Shown in pieces: positions 35,403 to 47,629 of a stretch of 64,000 bases of DNA. Position 1 is the first letter of the stretch; every line of letters starts with the position of its first letter. The DNA is taken from positions 62,001 through 126,000 of the forward strand of contig JABANP010000056.1 in the NCBI GenBank assembly GCA_013115135.1. The letters are read 5' to 3'. Origin of the DNA: Perkinsus olseni. Lineage: Eukaryota; Perkinsozoa; Perkinsida; Perkinsidae. The notes under the pieces are model-generated. The model did not search any database, was not told where the DNA came from, and saw nothing but the letters and a program-made list of their open reading frames with translations. A program made the position numbers and the translations under genes.

Positions 35403-35822
35403 TCACTAGCCACTGCAACACAAACAAAGACATCCGCAACTGCTACGCGAAGAGGACAACCAGGGGATACACGATGGCTGCCACTCGCAGCCATTAGGAA
35501 CAGGAGGAACGAATTTTATGATCATTATTATAATATCAAACAATGGCGAGGACGAAAGATTTTGTTGAAGCGCTTGATAGAAGTCCACCTTGGATGGCTG
35601 ATGCTGGCTTCGGCTGTGATCCGATATCGTAACGTAAAGCGTCTCAGAGCTCGGCGTCGTTCCACACAGGGAAGGGAGGAGAAGGAAGAAGCTGCCTTAT
35701 CACCGACTTCAAGTACCGGTAGTGCTGCACTAACGACGGTACTCTTCTACAGGCATGGTCGTTAACAAACTTTACAACAACTGCGGCCATGTCGTAATAG
35801 CAGCGAGGGTGACACAGGGCCG
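35403..35822. other. Intergenic gap
   Basis: A plus-strand frame at 35328-35765 (145 codons) overlaps the secreted gene's first exon antisense and lacks features; not called. Otherwise empty by eye. Confidence 0.35.
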
Positions 35823-38800
35823 CTACGACTGGTCCTTGGCGACGCTGTTGGTACTACCATCTAAGGCGGCCCACCATACAGTGTACCAATCGACCTCCGT
35901 GTGAGGAGGGATGGGGGGGAGATCTCGGCAGACATCCTCGCGGGTAACTGAAAGGGAGCAACAAGATGGTAGTCGAAGATATTCACACAACTGTCGCATA
36001 TCTTAGGTTAACCCTGGCATCCCACACGGGAGAGCCTTTCCACTACAGCAACGTGCGGGGATTGTAGGGAAGCTCCAAAGACAGGGGTATGTACTTACCG
36101 ATAGGCATGGTGCTTCTGTACTTATACCGAGTGTACTCCATCACTGTGTAGATCATCGAACAGGGACGGAAGATGATGTCGTGCAACAACTTGGTCAACG
36201 GATAGAGAAGGAAAGATACCAGTGTACCGCAGAAGGAGGCCCAGGCTCGCCCCTGCGTCTCCCCACTCCTGAAAAGGGGAAAATGATGAGCAAAACAGCA
36301 TTGGATCTGGAGACTCTCCTACCTGGTGCAAGTACAGCTGCCAAAGCTGACCATCAGATGGACACCGGCATGGATGTACAGCAGCGCCGCCACAACGCAA
36401 AGGGTCACCAGGAAGCCCAGGGGGTCAAATACGACCATCCCACCCAGGATGAAGGGTCGGAGGATGTCGAAGAGAAGGTAGAGGAGCTGGGCGAAGTAGA
36501 ATGGCTTCAACATCAATGACGTGAAGCTGCACCATCCACTCGGTAAGAGGAACTCTCTGAGCAGGCAGAGCACCCTCCTTGGCAGGCCACCTTCCATCAC
36601 AGTCCGAGTGTATTGGTGACCGCGACAGTTGATGCTGGCATGAGGTAGAGTTGGCCAGTCCTTGACCTTGGACTTATCGCGCTGCTCCAATAGAGTCGCC
36701 CCAAGGATGGTCGGGTCTATCTTGTCCTTGGCCGTACCCAATACCAACTCTAGCGTGTTTCGTTCCCAAATGACCGGACCGCTGGGTCTAGTAAGCGAGC
36801 CCGAGACCAGAGTCTCTGCCCGGCACCAGCTAGCATCAATCATGTCATAGTAGAAGGCTTCCACACCCACCGAGTTGGGTCGATCGCCTAAGGCCAGGCC
36901 CTTTACATAAGGGTTATTCAACAACTCCCTCTCAGGTACGCGGAAGCTTTTATGGAGCATCTCCCCTGAGCGAAGGACCAGGGCGTAGATGTAGTCACCA
37001 CACCTCTCCCTAGAGAAGAGAAAGGGGATCCAGTACTTGCTGGCCCAATACGCAGCCAGAGCCTCCGAGTTCTCCGGCACGTAGAGGTAGTGGACATCCG
37101 GGAAGGCTTCCTTGGCAACCATCTCCGTGTCATCCTGAGGGCACAGCTCATTGCCATAATCCACCACAAAGACGTCGTCCTCGTTCACTGCGACCGACAC
37201 CGCCCTCTTCAGAGTGGCCAAGAACATCTTCCTAGACTTGGCCGTGAAGCAGGCTCGGTGGACCACCAATAGAATACACGTGGAGCTGCCCGGCACGTAG
37301 CCTCCCTCGGCGCACTCCAACTCATCTTCATCGTCGAAGTAGCTCGAGGAATTTCCGGAAGATGTGGTATTAGATCCATGGCGAGCCCACTTGGGCAGGG
37401 GCGGGGTATTCCCAACACCGGGGATGGCTCGACACAGGCCCGTAATAGAAGTTGTGATGAGAATTATCCACTCATAGAGGACGTCACCAAAGGCCAGCAG
37501 GAAGAGGAAGCTGCTGAGCTTACCCACAGGAGCTCGGTTGTTGAAGACATCCCAAGCCATAGCGTACTGTCCAGTGAGGCTCTGCGGCAGTATCCACAAA
37601 GCAATGTAGATAATGAGGATACAGAAGCAGAAGATGACGAAGGAAACCCCCAGCGTTCTGAGGGCCTTCGCATGAGCTCCCTCCTGGCTGGCCACACGCT
37701 CCTCTTTCAATGCTTGATACTTTCGGAGCTTCCTAGCCCACATGCCTGAGTTGAAGGCCAACCTCGGGAAGAGGAACTGTCGATAGTGTCTAGCATCTGT
37801 CGCCGCGCTAACGGTCATGTCATCGACGGTAGTAACAGGTTGAACATCATTCCTGGGAAGGTACCCATAGGACTTCTCCAGGGCCTTCTGCTCCTCACTC
37901 CTAGGCGTGCTCAACAACACCGACCTCTGCTGCATGCCGTACATAGTGCTGGTCGCCGAGCCCTGACTGTGGGAGCTGCGAGCGCTCATACCGCCGGCCA
38001 TGGGCGGGCCGTAGTCCGTGGCTGAATCAGCCGGTAACGGCGGAGCGTTGTTGTGGAAGTTATCCCAAATTGGGTCAATGACCTGTTCCCTGTAGGCCCT
38101 ACGCTCATTCGCTAGACTCTCTCCCATGCGAGTTCTACCTTCCCTCCACCACCTCGTAGCGAAGCCAGCCGCGCCGAGACCGATGGGAGTGACTACTACC
38201 CAGGTCAAGACGATGAGGAAGGCCATGCCGAGGAAGACGCCGCGGATCGCCACCATATCCGCGGGTTGAAGCTGGAGCTTGGCATCGCAAAAAGATTCCG
38301 ACTCTAGCTCGGAGCAGGCGTGCGTGAAGTAGGTCAGACCGGTAATGGGAGATGATACTACCACCGCACACTGGCCGTCAGCCTGCTGCTGCACTGCCTC
38401 AGCACAGGACATGTCCCAATCGCATACGATTGGTATGATGTTCTCGATGGGCGTCCCGTCCTGCTCGGCCTTGGCCCAGGCGTCTTGGTCGATGTAAGGG
38501 ACTTGGCATTGGGTGTCACCAGCCTTGAGGCCATCACCGTACTTGTTGAAGAAGGACCATTCGTAAAGGGAATAGTTGTTAACAGTAACTCGGCAGGTGG
38601 GGGCATCAGACCTGAGGACCACTACTACCACTACCGGGCTCCCTCCTCTGGCCGTTGTATTACGAGTATGTAGAGTAGTGAGCTATATTGGGACAGGAGA
38701 CCACGGGAGAATAGCCCAGAGTCGAGTCGTAAAGCCAGTTGATGCCTAGGGACCTGGCAGGACAGCAGATGCCCTTCGCTCCGCTAGAAGGTGAGCCTAC

Positions 38801-39234
38801 TTCCAGCACGCTGCCGCGAAGAAGGCAACGACGAGGGCCACGCTGACTGCGAAACTCCTAGCGATCAGACCGCAGGATGAGATACTGTATGGCGGCTTGC
38901 TGGTGTCAGCGAAGGGAGGCGAGTCGGACAGGTACCTGTGGCAGAATTGGTGAGAATTTGGTACGAGGTTGGAATCCTTACGCTTGCTGTGTCCTATCTC
39001 TAAGCTTGGATTCCCTTATGATATTGTCGTAGGGACTAGCTGTACTGGACGACGCCATACCACCACCGAGGCCATCAGCGTCTACTGAGGACGTGAGTGA
39101 CGTGAGACCCCTTAGAGGAATCTTTTACCTCTGCCTGATGCATCCTCCGACCTCCGGCTGTAAGGCTGTTGCTGCTCTGGCAACGGCATCACCTTGCTGT
39201 TGCCAGTAGTACTCTCGGAAGAAGCAGGAGCCAT
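35823..39234 (-). CDS. Large polytopic membrane protein, 975 aa, unassigned
   Basis: Six exons (39234-39129, 39084-38982, 38935-38801, 38611-36323, 36268-36099, 35947-35823) sum to 976 codons; all five introns (44, 46, 189, 54, 151 nt) have GT-AG ends and correct phase. Hydrophobic segments at about residues 95-114, 240-266, 439-462, 486-514, a cluster at 813-871, and 885-905. Between TM1 and TM2 is a roughly 125-residue Cys-containing domain, probably lumenal or extracellular. After TM4 a soluble domain of about 300 residues opens with STCILLVVHRACFTAKSRK, includes DDVFVVDYGNEL, and could be a glycosyltransferase-like alpha/beta fold. I cannot find the QxxRW or ED motifs of processive GT2 enzymes, so no activity is assigned. 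Confidence 0.75.
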
Positions 39235-39945
39235 GGTACTGTACAAAGAAGCCTACAACTACAACTACGATAAATAATGCGTCTGACCTTACTTAGTAGA
39301 CCAACGAACGAGCCCTGTCACTTGCTTCACTTGAAGATCTTGCATTTCCTCAATGCAGGTTTCAGACTGGCAACAAGTCGTGGGTATGAGTTGAACTATG
39401 TCGGTTGCTGCTTAGCTGGAGAGGCCCCCCAGACTAGAGCGAGTTGCATCATAGAAGCTCTCACAGGCCCGCCTGCGGTGCACGAAGGTTGCCCACGATG
39501 TGAATCTTAGGTCGACGCGTAACTTTCACGGATTATCGGTGTATCTTTCGAACGGTTGTACAGTAAAAGTTCTACCACTAAGTGTAGCGTTCTATCGGAG
39601 TTCCCATCGTACAGTGGACGTGTATCCGATACCATTCTGAACTGTAGTGTAGACACCCCTCGGATCATTGGCCGCCCTCCCCCAGGTTTGGTGGGTGTCC
39701 CAAGTTGCACAAACCTGCGACAAGGACGGGATTGCTCGAGCAATTCTACTCGTATGATCCGCGATTTCGATGCAGACGAAAGTGCTATTCCATGCTCAAG
39801 ACACTTTCACTAAAGCCAAGGTCGCGTCCTTAAAGACGGTACTGGCCAGACCTGCGCCGCCGCCGCGGCCCAATCGCCATAGCTAACACAGTAAGGGGGA
39901 CGAGCTGAGCATTTTAGCTAGACGCTCTTCATCAGCCCCTCATAA
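39235..39945. promoter_or_regulatory. Intergenic region upstream of transketolase
   Basis: 711 bp between the divergent membrane-protein and transketolase genes, so it should carry promoters for both. No named element is obvious. Short frames at 39277-39813 are not supported. Confidence 0.4.
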
Positions 39946-42040
39946 ATGTCCACCACTCAAGCAGCGAAATTGAGAAAGACAATGTCTGGAAGCGAATTGG
40001 ATCAACTTTCTATTAACACCATCCGGTAAGTCGCCCTGCCTCCTAGTCTCTTGGCTATTGTGAGTTTCCTATTATTGTTGTTTTTTCTTCAGATGCACCG
40101 CAGCGGAGATGGTCCAGAAGGCCAAGTCTGGTCATCCTGGTGCCCCCATGGGCTGTGCCCCTATGGGTCATGCTTTATACGCCCATGCTATGAAGTACAA
40201 CGCCTCCAACCCTAGCTGGTGGAACAGAGACCGATTCGTCCTTTCTAACGGTCACGCCTGCGCCTTGCAGTACGTTCTTATGTACCTTGCCGGTTACAAG
40301 GACATCGACCTGGATCAGTTGAAGAACTTCCGTCAGTTGGGTTCCAGAACCGCCGGCCATCCTGAGCGAGAGCTCTTGGAAGGCGTCGAGGTCACCACGG
40401 GCCCCCTTGGTCAGGGTATTTCCAATGCCGTTGGTCTTGCCATTGCTGAGGCTAACTTGGCTGCTACCTACAACCGTGACGGTTATGAGATCTTCAATAA
40501 CTACACCTACGCCATCTGCGGTGATGGCTGCCTTGAGGAGGGTATCAGCTCCGAGGCCTGCGCTATTGCTGGTCATTTCGGACTTGGCCACCTTATCGTG
40601 TTGTACGATGACAACAACATCACCATTGATGGCAACACTGACATCGCCTTTACTGAGGATATCACGAAGAGGTTCGAGGGCATGCAATGGCAGGTCCTCG
40701 AGGTCGCCAAGGGCGATAGCGATCTCACCGACATTCTAGCCAAGATCGAGGAGGCTAAGAAGTGCACGGACAAGCCCACCATCATCAAGGTCCACACCAC
40801 CATCGGTTTCGGCTCCGCCAAGCAGGGCACTTCCAAGGTCCATGGTTCCCCCTTGGGTGACGAGGATCTTGCCAATGTCAAGAAGCAGTTCGGTTTCGAC
40901 CCCGAGAAGCACTTCGAGATCCCCGCCGAGGTCCTCAGTCTTTATAAGAGCGCTCTTGCTCGTGGCCAGGAGGCCAACAAGGAGTGGGATGCCCTCCTCG
41001 CCAAGTACGCCGAGGCCTATCCTACCGAGTACGCTGAGCTCGTCAGACGTTCCAAGGGTGAACTACCCATCGATTTGGACGAGTCCATTCCGAAGTACCA
41101 GGTTGGCGACAAGGCCAAGGCCACTCGTGTGACCAGTGGTGAGGTCCTCGCTGCTTTGATGAAGCGCCTTCCTGAGATCATCGGTGGTTCGGCTGATCTC
41201 ACTGCGTCTAACATGACCAACATGGGTGCCCAGCCCATCATGAGCCGTGATGCTATGCAAAACCGTTACATGGAGTTTGGTATCCGCGAGCACGGTATGG
41301 CCGCCATCTTGAACGGTATCCACGCCTATGGTGGCTTCCTTCCCTTCGGAGCTACCTTCGTCAACTTCATCGGCTACTGCTGGGGTGCCGTCAGACTGTC
41401 CTGCCTGTCCAAGCAGCAGGTTCTTTATGTGATGACTCATGATTCGATCGACCTCGGTGAGGATGGTCCGACCCATCAGCCCATCGAGATGCTCCCTCTT
41501 CTCCGTGGTACTCCTAACATGAGTACCATCAGACCGTGTGATGGCCGCGAAACCGTCGGTGCTTACATGGCCTACCTGAACAACAAGGAGGGCCCCACTA
41601 CACTCATCCTCAGTCGTTCCGGACTTCCCACCTTCGAGCACTCTTCCCCTGAGGGCGCCATGAAGGGCGCTTACATCATCGATGATTTCTCGGGCAAGGC
41701 CGACAAGAAGGTCGTCCTCATCGCCAGCGGTACTGAGGTTCTCCAGACTGTGGAGGCCAAGAAGTTGTTGCAGGAGCAGGGTGTCGATGCTCGTGTTGTC
41801 TCTATGCCCTCTTGGGACCTCTTCGAGAAGCAGATCGATGACTACAAGAAGGTTGTCTTCCCTGAAGGTGTTAAGCGTTTGATGGTGGAGGCCGCCAGTC
41901 CTCTCGGATTTGAGAGGTATGCTGACGACTGGATCGCCATGAGCACTTTCGGTGCCTCCGGTCCGGCTAAGGATGTTAAGGCCAAGTTTGGCTTCACTGC
42001 TGAGAACATTTGTGAGAGGGCTAAGAAGCTTGCCGCGTAA
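39946..42040 (+). CDS. TKT: Transketolase (EC 2.2.1.1)
   Basis: Exons 39946-40025 and 40093-42040, split by a 67-nt intron (GTAAGT...CTTCAG), encode 675 aa, the usual length. Transketolase moves a two-carbon ketol unit between sugar phosphates in the non-oxidative pentose phosphate pathway, using thiamine diphosphate and Mg2+ or Ca2+. Visible: SGHPGAPMG with H41, the cofactor motif CGDGCLEEG (G170-D171-G172) followed by DDNNITIDG, KVHGSPLG, SADLTASNMT, the catalytic-glutamate motif FGIREHGM (E426), LGEDGPTHQPIEML and the C-terminal domain. No targeting peptide, so probably cytosolic. Codon choice is strongly biased to C- and G-ending codons, more so than in neighbours, as expected for a highly expressed gene. 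Confidence 0.97.
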
Positions 42041-42555
42041 AGAGCAAGTATAATGATGCCGTAATGGCGTTATTATGTTTATACTAATGCCCGTATTATT
42101 TCAGTTTCTAGTAATTACCACCATTTATAGTTTGCTGTGCTGTTGTTGTTGATGTTGTTCCTTTGCCTTCATCATCATCTTCACTCCGCTAATGCGATGT
42201 TGTTGATGACACATCAAGGGTATGTGAAACACGATCAGTCATTGCCTTGAGTTATGGTCATTTTGGGACGGTGGCTTACCTCCTCGTGTGCTGGGATGAC
42301 GTTGCTGTCGCTCAAGAGCCTACACGTTGCGGTTAAGCATTTATATATAGAAAAAAATAGTAATAACGACTATAATAGGATATGGTACATAGTGGTCTAT
42401 GATATTATGTACTTCATGGATACTTAAGATACTCTATTGTGACCTAGTAATGAATAAACGACGAGCTCGGGGCACTGTAACATCTTCTGAGAGACCTGAA
42501 AAGTCGTTGGCAGAGTACTCGTTCGAATCAGCAGCTGGGAAGAAGCAGATGGAGT
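42041..42555. other. Transketolase 3' region
   Basis: A/T-rich 3' UTR and spacer with TTG/ATG-rich repeats around 42140-42220. The frame at 42399-42620 runs into the first GNAT copy and is not a separate gene. Confidence 0.4.
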
Positions 42556-43260
42556 ATGGCGGCTGTTCTTGTGCAGTTTACTGTCGATATCATCATACCA
42601 TCCATCGCCCTCCTCGTTAATACAGTAGCTTGCGTTACTGCAAGGAGGCTGTTAGCATCCTCCTCTTAACACTAGGAAGCCGCCACCCTCTGGGATAATC
42701 TACAGGGACGCATTGCCTGGGGAGTTCGGTACGAATGCTGGGCCGGAAGACCAATCGAAGTACTTCGTCGCCGTTAACACGACTAACTTGAATGTGAGCT
42801 CATCATCGCCTTCGAAGTTCCCTGATGGTGGCCGCAGTCCAGTATTGATGGTGATGGCCTCAGAAAACAATCGGGTACATCGGCTACTCCGTCCTGCCAG
42901 GGGACCGGGCACAGAAGGAGCTCGACTTCTTCCCACTGTAAGTCGCTCGGTAGTTGTAGTGATGGATTGTGATCCACGACAGACCACACATTAGAAGAGA
43001 TGCGGAGATCGTCTTCGTGGAGTACATTCGAGTAGGGTGGAAGTCACGGGAACGCGGCGTGGGCACCTGGATGTTATCCAACTTCCTCACGCATGTAGGG
43101 AGGCAGGATAGTGCCGCTGCCACCAGCCTTCTCCGCAGGTCAAAAATGAACGGCCCAAGCTCGACGCTGTCTACTTGATGGTCGCGGAAGGAGCACATCG
43201 CCAGGAGAATGTATGAGAATGTCGGTTTCAAACAATTGAATGGTGAGCTAGGTCTGTTTT
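42556..43260 (+). pseudogene. Anchored GNAT family, copy 1 (frameshifted)
   Basis: Same four-exon plan as copies 2 and 3. Exon one begins at ATG 42556 and encodes the anchor LLVNTVACVTARRLLAS, then a 2-bp deletion near 42660 leads into TAA. Later exons keep KTIGYIGYSVLPGDRAQ and VGWKSRERGVGTWMLSNF. In the last exon a 1-bp deletion near 43200 displaces RRMYENVGF. Two frameshifts make this a pseudogene. Confidence 0.75.
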
Positions 43261-44148
43261 TCATGACTTTTCTCCTGACAAGAGAACGCTCATCTCCATT
43301 GAGGAGAGTCCCCTCAATGGAGATGAACGTTCTCGGGGGCGGTGTAGCTCTCTGGACAGTCCGTTCCGATAACCAGAAGTGGTGCGCACCGCGAAGAAAC
43401 AAGATTCCTTCTGTTGCAGTCGATGTTCCCGTAGGTGACACTGGAAACTCTCGTAGAACTAGTCAGGTATCTCCTTTATATTTTCCGTGCAATCCGGAAG
43501 CTCTCCGCGATACTGCACGTCGAACCGACAGTTCAAACTCAGTAGAAAAATCCTTGAGAAATCATCACGTAGATCGCTTCAAGTCATCACGTCTCGAGCA
43601 GTGGACTTCCCCGTATCGCGGAATAAATGTCGCGGATCTAGCCACTCTTGGAATAGGTACCAATCGCTCGGCCCTCGCCTACTATCAGTATCCTTACACC
43701 AATGCTGCTGCTGCTGCCGCCGATGAGCATTCACCTACCGAGAGTGTAAACCCTGAGTAGCCATACCATGCACTTTAAGATGTCAAGACTGATCATCGGT
43801 GTTGGTGTTCTTGTCGTGGTAACTCCTGTCGAGTTGGGTGAACTCTGAGGCTGTTCAATGTTGTGAGAAGCCTAATGCCGAATCGTCAATGTGCGTGGAC
43901 GTCCCTGTTTCGATTGCTGGTGCAAATGGGGGTTATAATCGGCCTTCTCCGCAAAAGTCGTCACTTCGAGAACTCTGCTCAGCATCTAACCGTGGCAGGA
44001 TCCACTAAGCAAGCGTAAGACTGAATCACGAGCCACTATAGATGACCTGGCAAAAGGGAAGTTGGCGAAGGGGATAGTTATACAGCATCTAGTCTGGGCG
44101 ATATCAAGGGCATCAACCTTTCAACCCGGGCTTGGCTTCAGATGGAAT
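43261..44148. other. Spacer between GNAT copies 1 and 2
   Basis: Contains a near-perfect inverted repeat at 43282-43334 (23-bp arms, one mismatch, 7-nt loop) just beyond GNAT copy 1. The frame at 43209-43760 crosses this palindrome and has no domain; it may be chance. Confidence 0.45.
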
Positions 44149-44897
44149 ATGCCTGCTGTTCTTGTGCAGTTTGCTGTCGATATCATCATACCATCCATCG
44201 CCCTCCTCGTTAATACAGTAGCTTGCGTTACTGCAAGGAGGCTGTTAGCATCTCCCCCTCTTCACACTAGCAAGCCGCCACCCTCTGGGATAATCTACAG
44301 GGAGGCACTACCCGGGGAAGTTAGTCCAGTCGTTTGTCCCGGGCTTATATCGAACTGCTTCATCGCTGTCAATACGACCAACAACTCGAATGTAAGCAAA
44401 GCGGCAGTCGAATTTCTCCCAGCTTCAGTTGCCGCCCTCCTTCCGTCCCGAAGTAGCTCAGAGTCCCTAACTTCCCTCGTTTCCTTCAGACCATGGTCGG
44501 ATACATCCGCTACCTCGTCATCCAAGGCAAGAATCTGCCAGGCCTTCGCAGGCGCATGAAAATGTAGCCCTTTCTCGTGGTGCCGAAGGTGACACTTTAT
44601 TAACTATTCCAGACCAGCGATCAAGGAAGATGGGGAGATCCTGTATGTGGGCCACGTTGAAGTCCCGCAAAGTTCACAGAATCACGGAGTAGCCACCTGG
44701 CTGCTACACAATTTTCTCGCACATGTAGGGTTGGTGCGGTACATCGTTGTGGACGCCTGTCTTCTCTGCAGTTGAAGAAGAAGCGGCCTGAAGTTGAAGC
44801 CGTCTACTTGGTTGTCGAACCTGATAATTGGATCGCTCGACGGGTGTATGAAAATAACGGCTTCGAAGTGTTGACGGGTGAGGAGCTCAAGGAATGA
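44149..44897 (+). CDS. Membrane-anchored GNAT acetyltransferase, copy 2 (intact)
   Basis: Exons 44149-44391, 44490-44563, 44613-44724 and 44772-44897 give 184 aa; introns of 98, 49 and 47 nt are all GT-AG and needed for frame. Residues about 8-32 (DIIIPSIALLVNTVACVTAR) form an N-terminal signal anchor, followed by a Pro-rich linker (SPPLHTSKPPPSG). The GNAT fold follows: NCFIAVNTT, VGYIRYLVI, LYVGHVEVPQSSQNHGVATW (acetyl-CoA loop, with QNHGVA for Q/RxxGxG/A), VEAVYLVV and RRVYENNGFEVL (the family's Y-N-GF motif). Substrate unknown; the anchor suggests work at an endomembrane. An in-frame upstream Met at 44062 is possible. Confidence 0.75.
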
Positions 44898-45807
44898 TCG
44901 AGCATGAATTCATTGATTCACGCGGAATGACTCTCTCGACGAGTTGTGCTCTAGTACCACCGCTCCAAGCCGTCTCCAGTCATTCCAGTTGCCCTAGACT
45001 CCCTCATTCTCTGGTTTCCCTCGGTTCTACGCCATTCGAACACATCCAGTCCTGTCTTGACACCCGGTCGCAGTGGCGTTGTTCTGGAAAGGGGAGATTT
45101 TCGGGACACTTTATAGCTGCAGTATCGGCTTGCTGCCCGATGAGTCGGCATCTGGCCGTCACTCCTCATCATCCAGGTACCCGAGATCCCAAGTGTCTGT
45201 ACTATGCTTATGTCTATCCCGCTTCTGCTCCTTCTGCTGCTGCTGCCGTTGATCATCAATACGGGACCGTTACAGATGCCATGCCTTGATGTTGATTCCC
45301 CCTCTGGGATGCCATGAGAGCTGGTCAACGATGTTCTCGTTGTTGTGATCATTGCTCATTGTCGAGTTATTCAAATCTACTTTGAGTGTCGAGAACAATG
45401 CTTTTGAAGCACGACAGGGTGCAGGGGGAGAGACAAACCAACTCATACACGTGAATACACGGGATCCCATCTGTGTGTGAGTTTCAAGCTCATAGGCAGA
45501 CTAGCATCGATGCTGTTTCAAGAGGGATGAGTTTTGACGAGACCCTTGACTAGCGCTAGCTGGGCAACTGATCTCCCACTGAATAACTCTTGCGTCTAAC
45601 ACTCCCAGAACGTCGATTGTATCATTCCATCGGACGAAATGTGTTCCTTGATAATTGTCGTGCAGCCTAAGATTTTGCCTCCTGAATGGTAGTTGAGGGT
45701 TCGGGCTGTACAACTCCGAGTCTCGAGAACTCCCGAGACTTCAACTGATCATCATTCGCGTAAACACAGATTTCGGCAGGAGGCATGATGCCTGTGGCAC
45801 TCGATAG
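44898..45807. other. Spacer between GNAT copies 2 and 3
   Basis: No gene recognised. Frames at 44894-45289 (plus) and 44951-45352 (minus) overlap and have no domain. Sequence similar to other GNAT downstream spacers (a CTGCTGCTGC-type run near 45235) is present. Confidence 0.35.
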
Positions 45808-46618
45808 ATGAATGCTGTTCTTGTACAGTTTACTGTCGATATCATCATACCATCCATCGCCCTCCTCGTTAATACATTAGCTTGCGTTACTGCAAGGAGG
45901 CTGTTAGCATCTCCTCCTCTTCACACTAGGAAGCCGCCACCCTCTGGGATAATCTACAGGGAACCACTGCCCGGGGAAGTTGGTACGGCCTACTGCCCAG
46001 ATGCCCTATCAAAATGCTTTGTCGCTATCAATAAAACGGACTCGAATGTGAGTGGATCAACTGCGGTGTTTTCCTTCTTTCGGTGACCTAAAGGCATAAC
46101 TTCATCGCCCTGACTTCAAGAGGACCTCGACGGGGTTGAACTGAGTGTTGTTTTCTCCGTTGCCTTCAGCGAGTCGTCGGATCCATCCAGCATTATATTA
46201 TGCAGAGAGAAAGCGCGTCAAGCTTCCGCCAGTTCTTGCGAATGTAGGAATCCTCGTTCTCGCAATAACGGATTAGTATTATCCACTTCAGACCGAAGGA
46301 AATGGGAAATGAGAGAATCGGGTACATCAAGAATGTCAAGGTTACGAAGAACTCGCGCCACCGCGGAGTGGGCACCTGGATGCTCTCTAACTTCCTCATG
46401 CATGTAGGGGTGATACAATCCATGGCTGTCAACGCTCGTCTTTCCCACAGCTGAAGGGAAAGCACCCCGAAGTGGGCTCGGTCTACTTGATGGTCCAACA
46501 TGATGGTCGATTCGCCAGGAAAATGTATGAGAATGCCGGCTTCAAGGAGTTGGAAGGTGAGCGATGCTTTCTGGTGCTTTTGTGTGGCGCACCCGAGTGC
46601 AATTCTTGTAGCAGTTAA
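45808..46618 (+). CDS. Membrane-anchored GNAT acetyltransferase, copy 3 (intact)
   Basis: Exons 45808-46047, 46170-46243, 46292-46403 and 46451-46618 give 197 aa; the middle exons have exactly the same lengths as in copy 2 (74 and 112 nt). N-terminal anchor DIIIPSIALLVNTLACVTAR, then KCFVAINKTDSN, GYIKNVKVTKNSRHRGVGTW (RHRGVG loop) and RKMYENAGFKELEGER, with a short Cys-containing tail CGAPECNSCSS. Copy 6 at 56455-57222 is almost identical over the shared part, so that duplication is recent. Confidence 0.75.
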
Positions 46619-47276
46619 CAGCCTATTGAATAGGTACCAGCGATACTCTTTTCTCCTACTATCGCTACATCTATCCTCCTGATGACCAATGATCAGTTGA
46701 TGATGTCATGTATAGAATTATCCACAATCCACCCACGCTGTTCTCGTTGCTCTGATTGGTGGAGGTTGAGTTATTGGCGGGAGACGGTGATACGGCGGTG
46801 GAAATCCCTCAGGCTCATTACTAAGCCATTACTACTAGTCAGTTGCCATGAGGATCCGAATTACTCGCGATCTCGATACTGCAGACTGCGCGGGTTTGAG
46901 TCGTTGAGTAAAGACATAGCATTCACTGACAGAGCTCCCTAAGGGCCTGTTCGACCGTGGATGAAGCTCTTGACGAAGGAGCAACCGATGGTGAGTGAAC
47001 CATGGATCGTGATTTTGTGATGGAAATTGATGTTCAAAGTTTTAACCTGAGACCAATGACTTCCACTAGCGTTGTCTCGCCGGTCACCGGCGGCCGGTGC
47101 CAAATGATAAGTTGCTAGTTTATAATAGGCGCCTTCGCCTCATAATCAATGAGTTGCTGTCACATACGGCGACGCCCCAACACGATAATCATGAGCTTCC
47201 GTTTAGGTCGCTAACTGTGGCGTTTCTTGTTTGACTTTCGGTTACACAAGGCTGGCTCAGCCGGGGTGAAAAATCG
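46619..47276. other. Spacer with insertion-signature site
   Basis: Downstream sequence of GNAT copy 3, shared with the region after copy 6. Contains a perfect insertion-signature site at 47079-47099 (X = GCCGGTG). No gene. Confidence 0.4.
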
Positions 47277-47345
47277 ACGTGGGAATGAATCAACTTATCA
47301 TTATATTGTAGTACAATATAATGATAACTTGATTCATTCCCACGT
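47277..47345. repeat. 69-bp near-perfect palindrome
   Basis: Arms 47277-47310 and 47311-47345 are reverse complements with one mismatch and no real loop (ACGTGGGAATGAATCAA at the outer edge). Long enough to extrude as a cruciform. Confidence 0.9.
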
Positions 47346-47629
47346 AGTACAATAATTGTACCGACTACTCATCATTTTCACTTCATATCACTCGAGTTGA
47401 GACCTGTCGCTCGCCCGTGACGGCGTGCGCCTTTTACGTGCTGTCTCGGAGACCGCTAACGTAAGCGTCTCCTCGAGCGTCACCCTTTTACTAGCTATGA
47501 TCGTTCACTCATTGCAGTTCTAATCCGATCACTCGGTAATTGCACATCTGCTGCTCATTACCGCATAGGATATCTACACGTCACGTTAAGTCCGTTAACC
47601 AAGAAGACTACAAGAATCACCGAGTCTTA

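Noticed and set aside
36319..38631. 770-aa ORF as a complete gene
   Set aside because: It is the large fourth exon; upstream and downstream exons join in phase to give 975 aa, and its first seven residues are intron.
40175..41641. Long minus-strand ORFs opposite transketolase
   Set aside because: They are a side effect of the strong third-position C/G bias of the transketolase gene.
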